Source of the DNA: Nansenia antarctica
Taxonomy: Eukaryota; Chordata; Actinopteri; Argentiniformes; Microstomatidae
DNA length: 64,000 nt
Direction of reading: 5' to 3'
NCBI GenBank assembly: GCA_963989245.1
Contig: OZ022357.1
Location: forward strand, 25,636,253 to 25,700,252
Shown here: in pieces, positions 62,312-64,000 of the stretch
How positions within the stretch are numbered: the first letter of the stretch is position 1
Layout: the number at the start of each line of letters is the position of its first letter
Program-made: the position numbers and the translations under genes
Notes under the pieces: model-generated
Database searches by the model: none
Told to the model about the DNA's origin: nothing
What the model saw: only the letters and a program-made list of their open reading frames with translations

Positions 62312-62520
62312 GTTAGCGCTGCTGTTACTGACTGGGCCTCCTTGAGTGTCAGTCAGTCACACCTGAGAGATGATCTGATAAGAGGATCTGTTGTTGGGTT
62401 TGGAAAGAAACAGCAAGAGAGAGAGAGAGAGAGAGAGACCCAACACCGATTAGCGTAATTTAGCCCCTTGTTGCACCTGTGAGTGTGTGATGTGATGTGG
62501 AGCTTCCGCACAAAACAAGT
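62312..62520 (-). promoter_or_regulatory. Claudin 5' UTR / proximal region
   Basis: Between the TATA box and the ATG; contains a (GA)n run at 62416-62438. No intron signals are needed to explain the gene. Confidence 0.4.
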
Positions 62521-62524
62521 AGCC

Positions 62525-62530
62525 TTTATA
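62525..62530 (-). promoter_or_regulatory. TATA box of the claudin gene
   Basis: Minus strand GATATAAAGGC, about 214 nt upstream of the ATG, with GC-rich sequence just upstream (CTCCCTCCCCATC). Predicts transcription starting near 62495-62500. Confidence 0.5.
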
Positions 62531-62540
62531 TCATAGATGA

Positions 62541-64000
62541 TGGGGAGGGAGGAGTCCCGGAAGGAGATGACATCACAGGGAGGAAGGACGGGAGCTTCTC
62601 TAGGACTGAGGCTGCTATCGGTTTACATGACTGAACATCACAATGGCTCTGGCTACAAAGGACGCCATTTACAGTTGAACAGGCACACGAGTGTCGGTGC
62701 CACTGTAAGAAACAAAAAAATAAAAATAACTGAAATAGATTTAAGCTGTTTGTAATTGTACCTGTTATTATCATTAGTATTTCTAACCACTTTTGTTGTC
62801 TTTCCTAAGACCACCAATCATGATCATTTCAAGTAGTATATGACTCAAATGTCAACAACACCTACCTACCTACACAAGGAACCACACAACCATAGTCGGC
62901 TCATTAAATCAGTTTAAAGGAAGGACAGGGTTGGTTGGCACACTGAGAAAAACATCACTGTGACACACTTGACCCACACTATACAGTACATAACCCCTGT
63001 TGTATTTAATGAACTACGTGTTTGACAATCATTGATGAACTCTGAAGTATTCTGTGACCAATTACTACCCAATAAATTCACTCCAGTGAGCAGCGTAGCT
63101 CTCGTCCAATCTCAGCTCCTTGAAGGAGCCTCTCCTAGAGCATTTTTTTTTGAAACACTCATAAAAGAAGAATGCCTGACTTCAGTTGCTCGGCAACAAG
63201 ATTCCTAGTCGTCTGATGTTTGATCTAGTTGAACGACTATGTCTGCCTGTCACTTAAAATGCCCTTGAATCATTCAGAGCCAGGATAGGCTCCCTAGATA
63301 TGCTCCACAAAATTAGGATAATAGACTTTCTCCCCGACATTCCGAGACCCAGTGTTGACAACCCCACCCTGGCCTCCATCTTGCCATGAAACGGCTCCAT
63401 TGTTTTGGGGGGTTATTGGAATGGCTGAAAGTTGGGGTTCTGACAAAGCAAAGGATTCTTGTTATCAGAGAGCCAACAGACATGTGGGAATCAGCCAAGA
63501 AGATAGCGACTATGAAAGAGGCTCCAACTAACTGAGCAACTCATTACCAAGGAGTAAAGCTTATTGAGGGTCTTTTACATCCTGATCAAGACCAGTCACC
63601 CTAACAGCTTGTTTTAATGAGAGCTTTATCTAACTACTAACTCATACAAGAAGGAGACATTGATTGTCATTGAACTGAATTGAGTCAAAATCATTCTACG
63701 AGCTTCAAGTGTGCAAAATAATCATGATTATTATAATAGTCAACTATGGCAGGTTACATGTAAAGGGTGGAATTGACTAAATAGCACAGACTGAGAGACA
63801 CGTCTCACTTTCAAAGTTACTTTCCATCTTTGCTGTGCAGTCACACTGGACATGGTTGCTATTGCAATAACTATCCCTTCCTACCTGAGCAAAGTTAATG
63901 TGTGTGTTGTAAACATGTTTAAGCTTCAGTGAGAAAGGGTAAAAGACTTGTAGAAATGTATTATGTGTTATGAAACTTTTTTATTGTGAGATTGATACAC
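62541..64000. other. No gene seen
   Basis: Intergenic to the window end. Short frames on both strands have no supporting features. Confidence 0.45.

Noticed and set aside
62526..62774. Short frames upstream of the claudin
   Set aside because: They overlap the TATA/promoter region and have no conserved features.

Overview
The window looks like a teleost fish genome segment. It has vertebrate-type split genes, short dinucleotide (CA/GT, CT) arrays, LINE 3' ends with short tandem tails, tRNA-derived SINEs and palindromic MITEs. One MITE resembles, from memory, elements abundant in salmonid-type fish, so a protacanthopterygian is possible but unproven.

Two ordinary genes are well supported. The first is a nine-exon plus-strand gene (coding exons 32137-50756). 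All splice phases agree, and the exons join into a 515-residue coiled-coil protein of the BICD-family-like dynein adaptor group, most likely bicdl2. The second is an intronless minus-strand claudin (61664-62311, 215 residues) with a TATA box and a poly(A) signal. In human, BICDL2 lies close to CLDN6 and CLDN9, so the pairing agrees with conserved synteny.

The first 25 kb is accessory DNA. From 1889 to 17480 there is a head-to-tail array of seven full copies and one truncated copy of a 2.0-2.2 kb chimeric unit. Each full unit carries a C2H2 zinc-finger gene 3' end, a PDS5 N-terminal exon fragment, a Tc1-like transposase fragment, the 3' 51 nt of tRNA-Ile (GAU) including the CCA end, and an unrecognised coiled-coil exon. 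The array is flanked by about 600-bp direct repeats of one composite LINE fragment. Downstream (18469-22321) are three phase-compatible exons of an unrecognised gene. The first is a 21-copy 39-bp minisatellite coding KLTTAVVEEVTPE. A hAT-transposase-like ORF sits behind a duplicated copy of the third exon's acceptor. A 36-bp minisatellite split by a LINE, then more LINE and hAT debris, fill 22.9-31.5 kb.

The bicdl2 introns and 3' flank hold most of the unusual structure: three unrelated MITE-like families each carry a 24-27-bp tandem array, a SINE target duplication copies a 5' splice site, an exon 6 acceptor is duplicated, and a SINE sits between two copies of the stop-codon region. No CRISPR array, rRNA or intact tRNA gene was seen.
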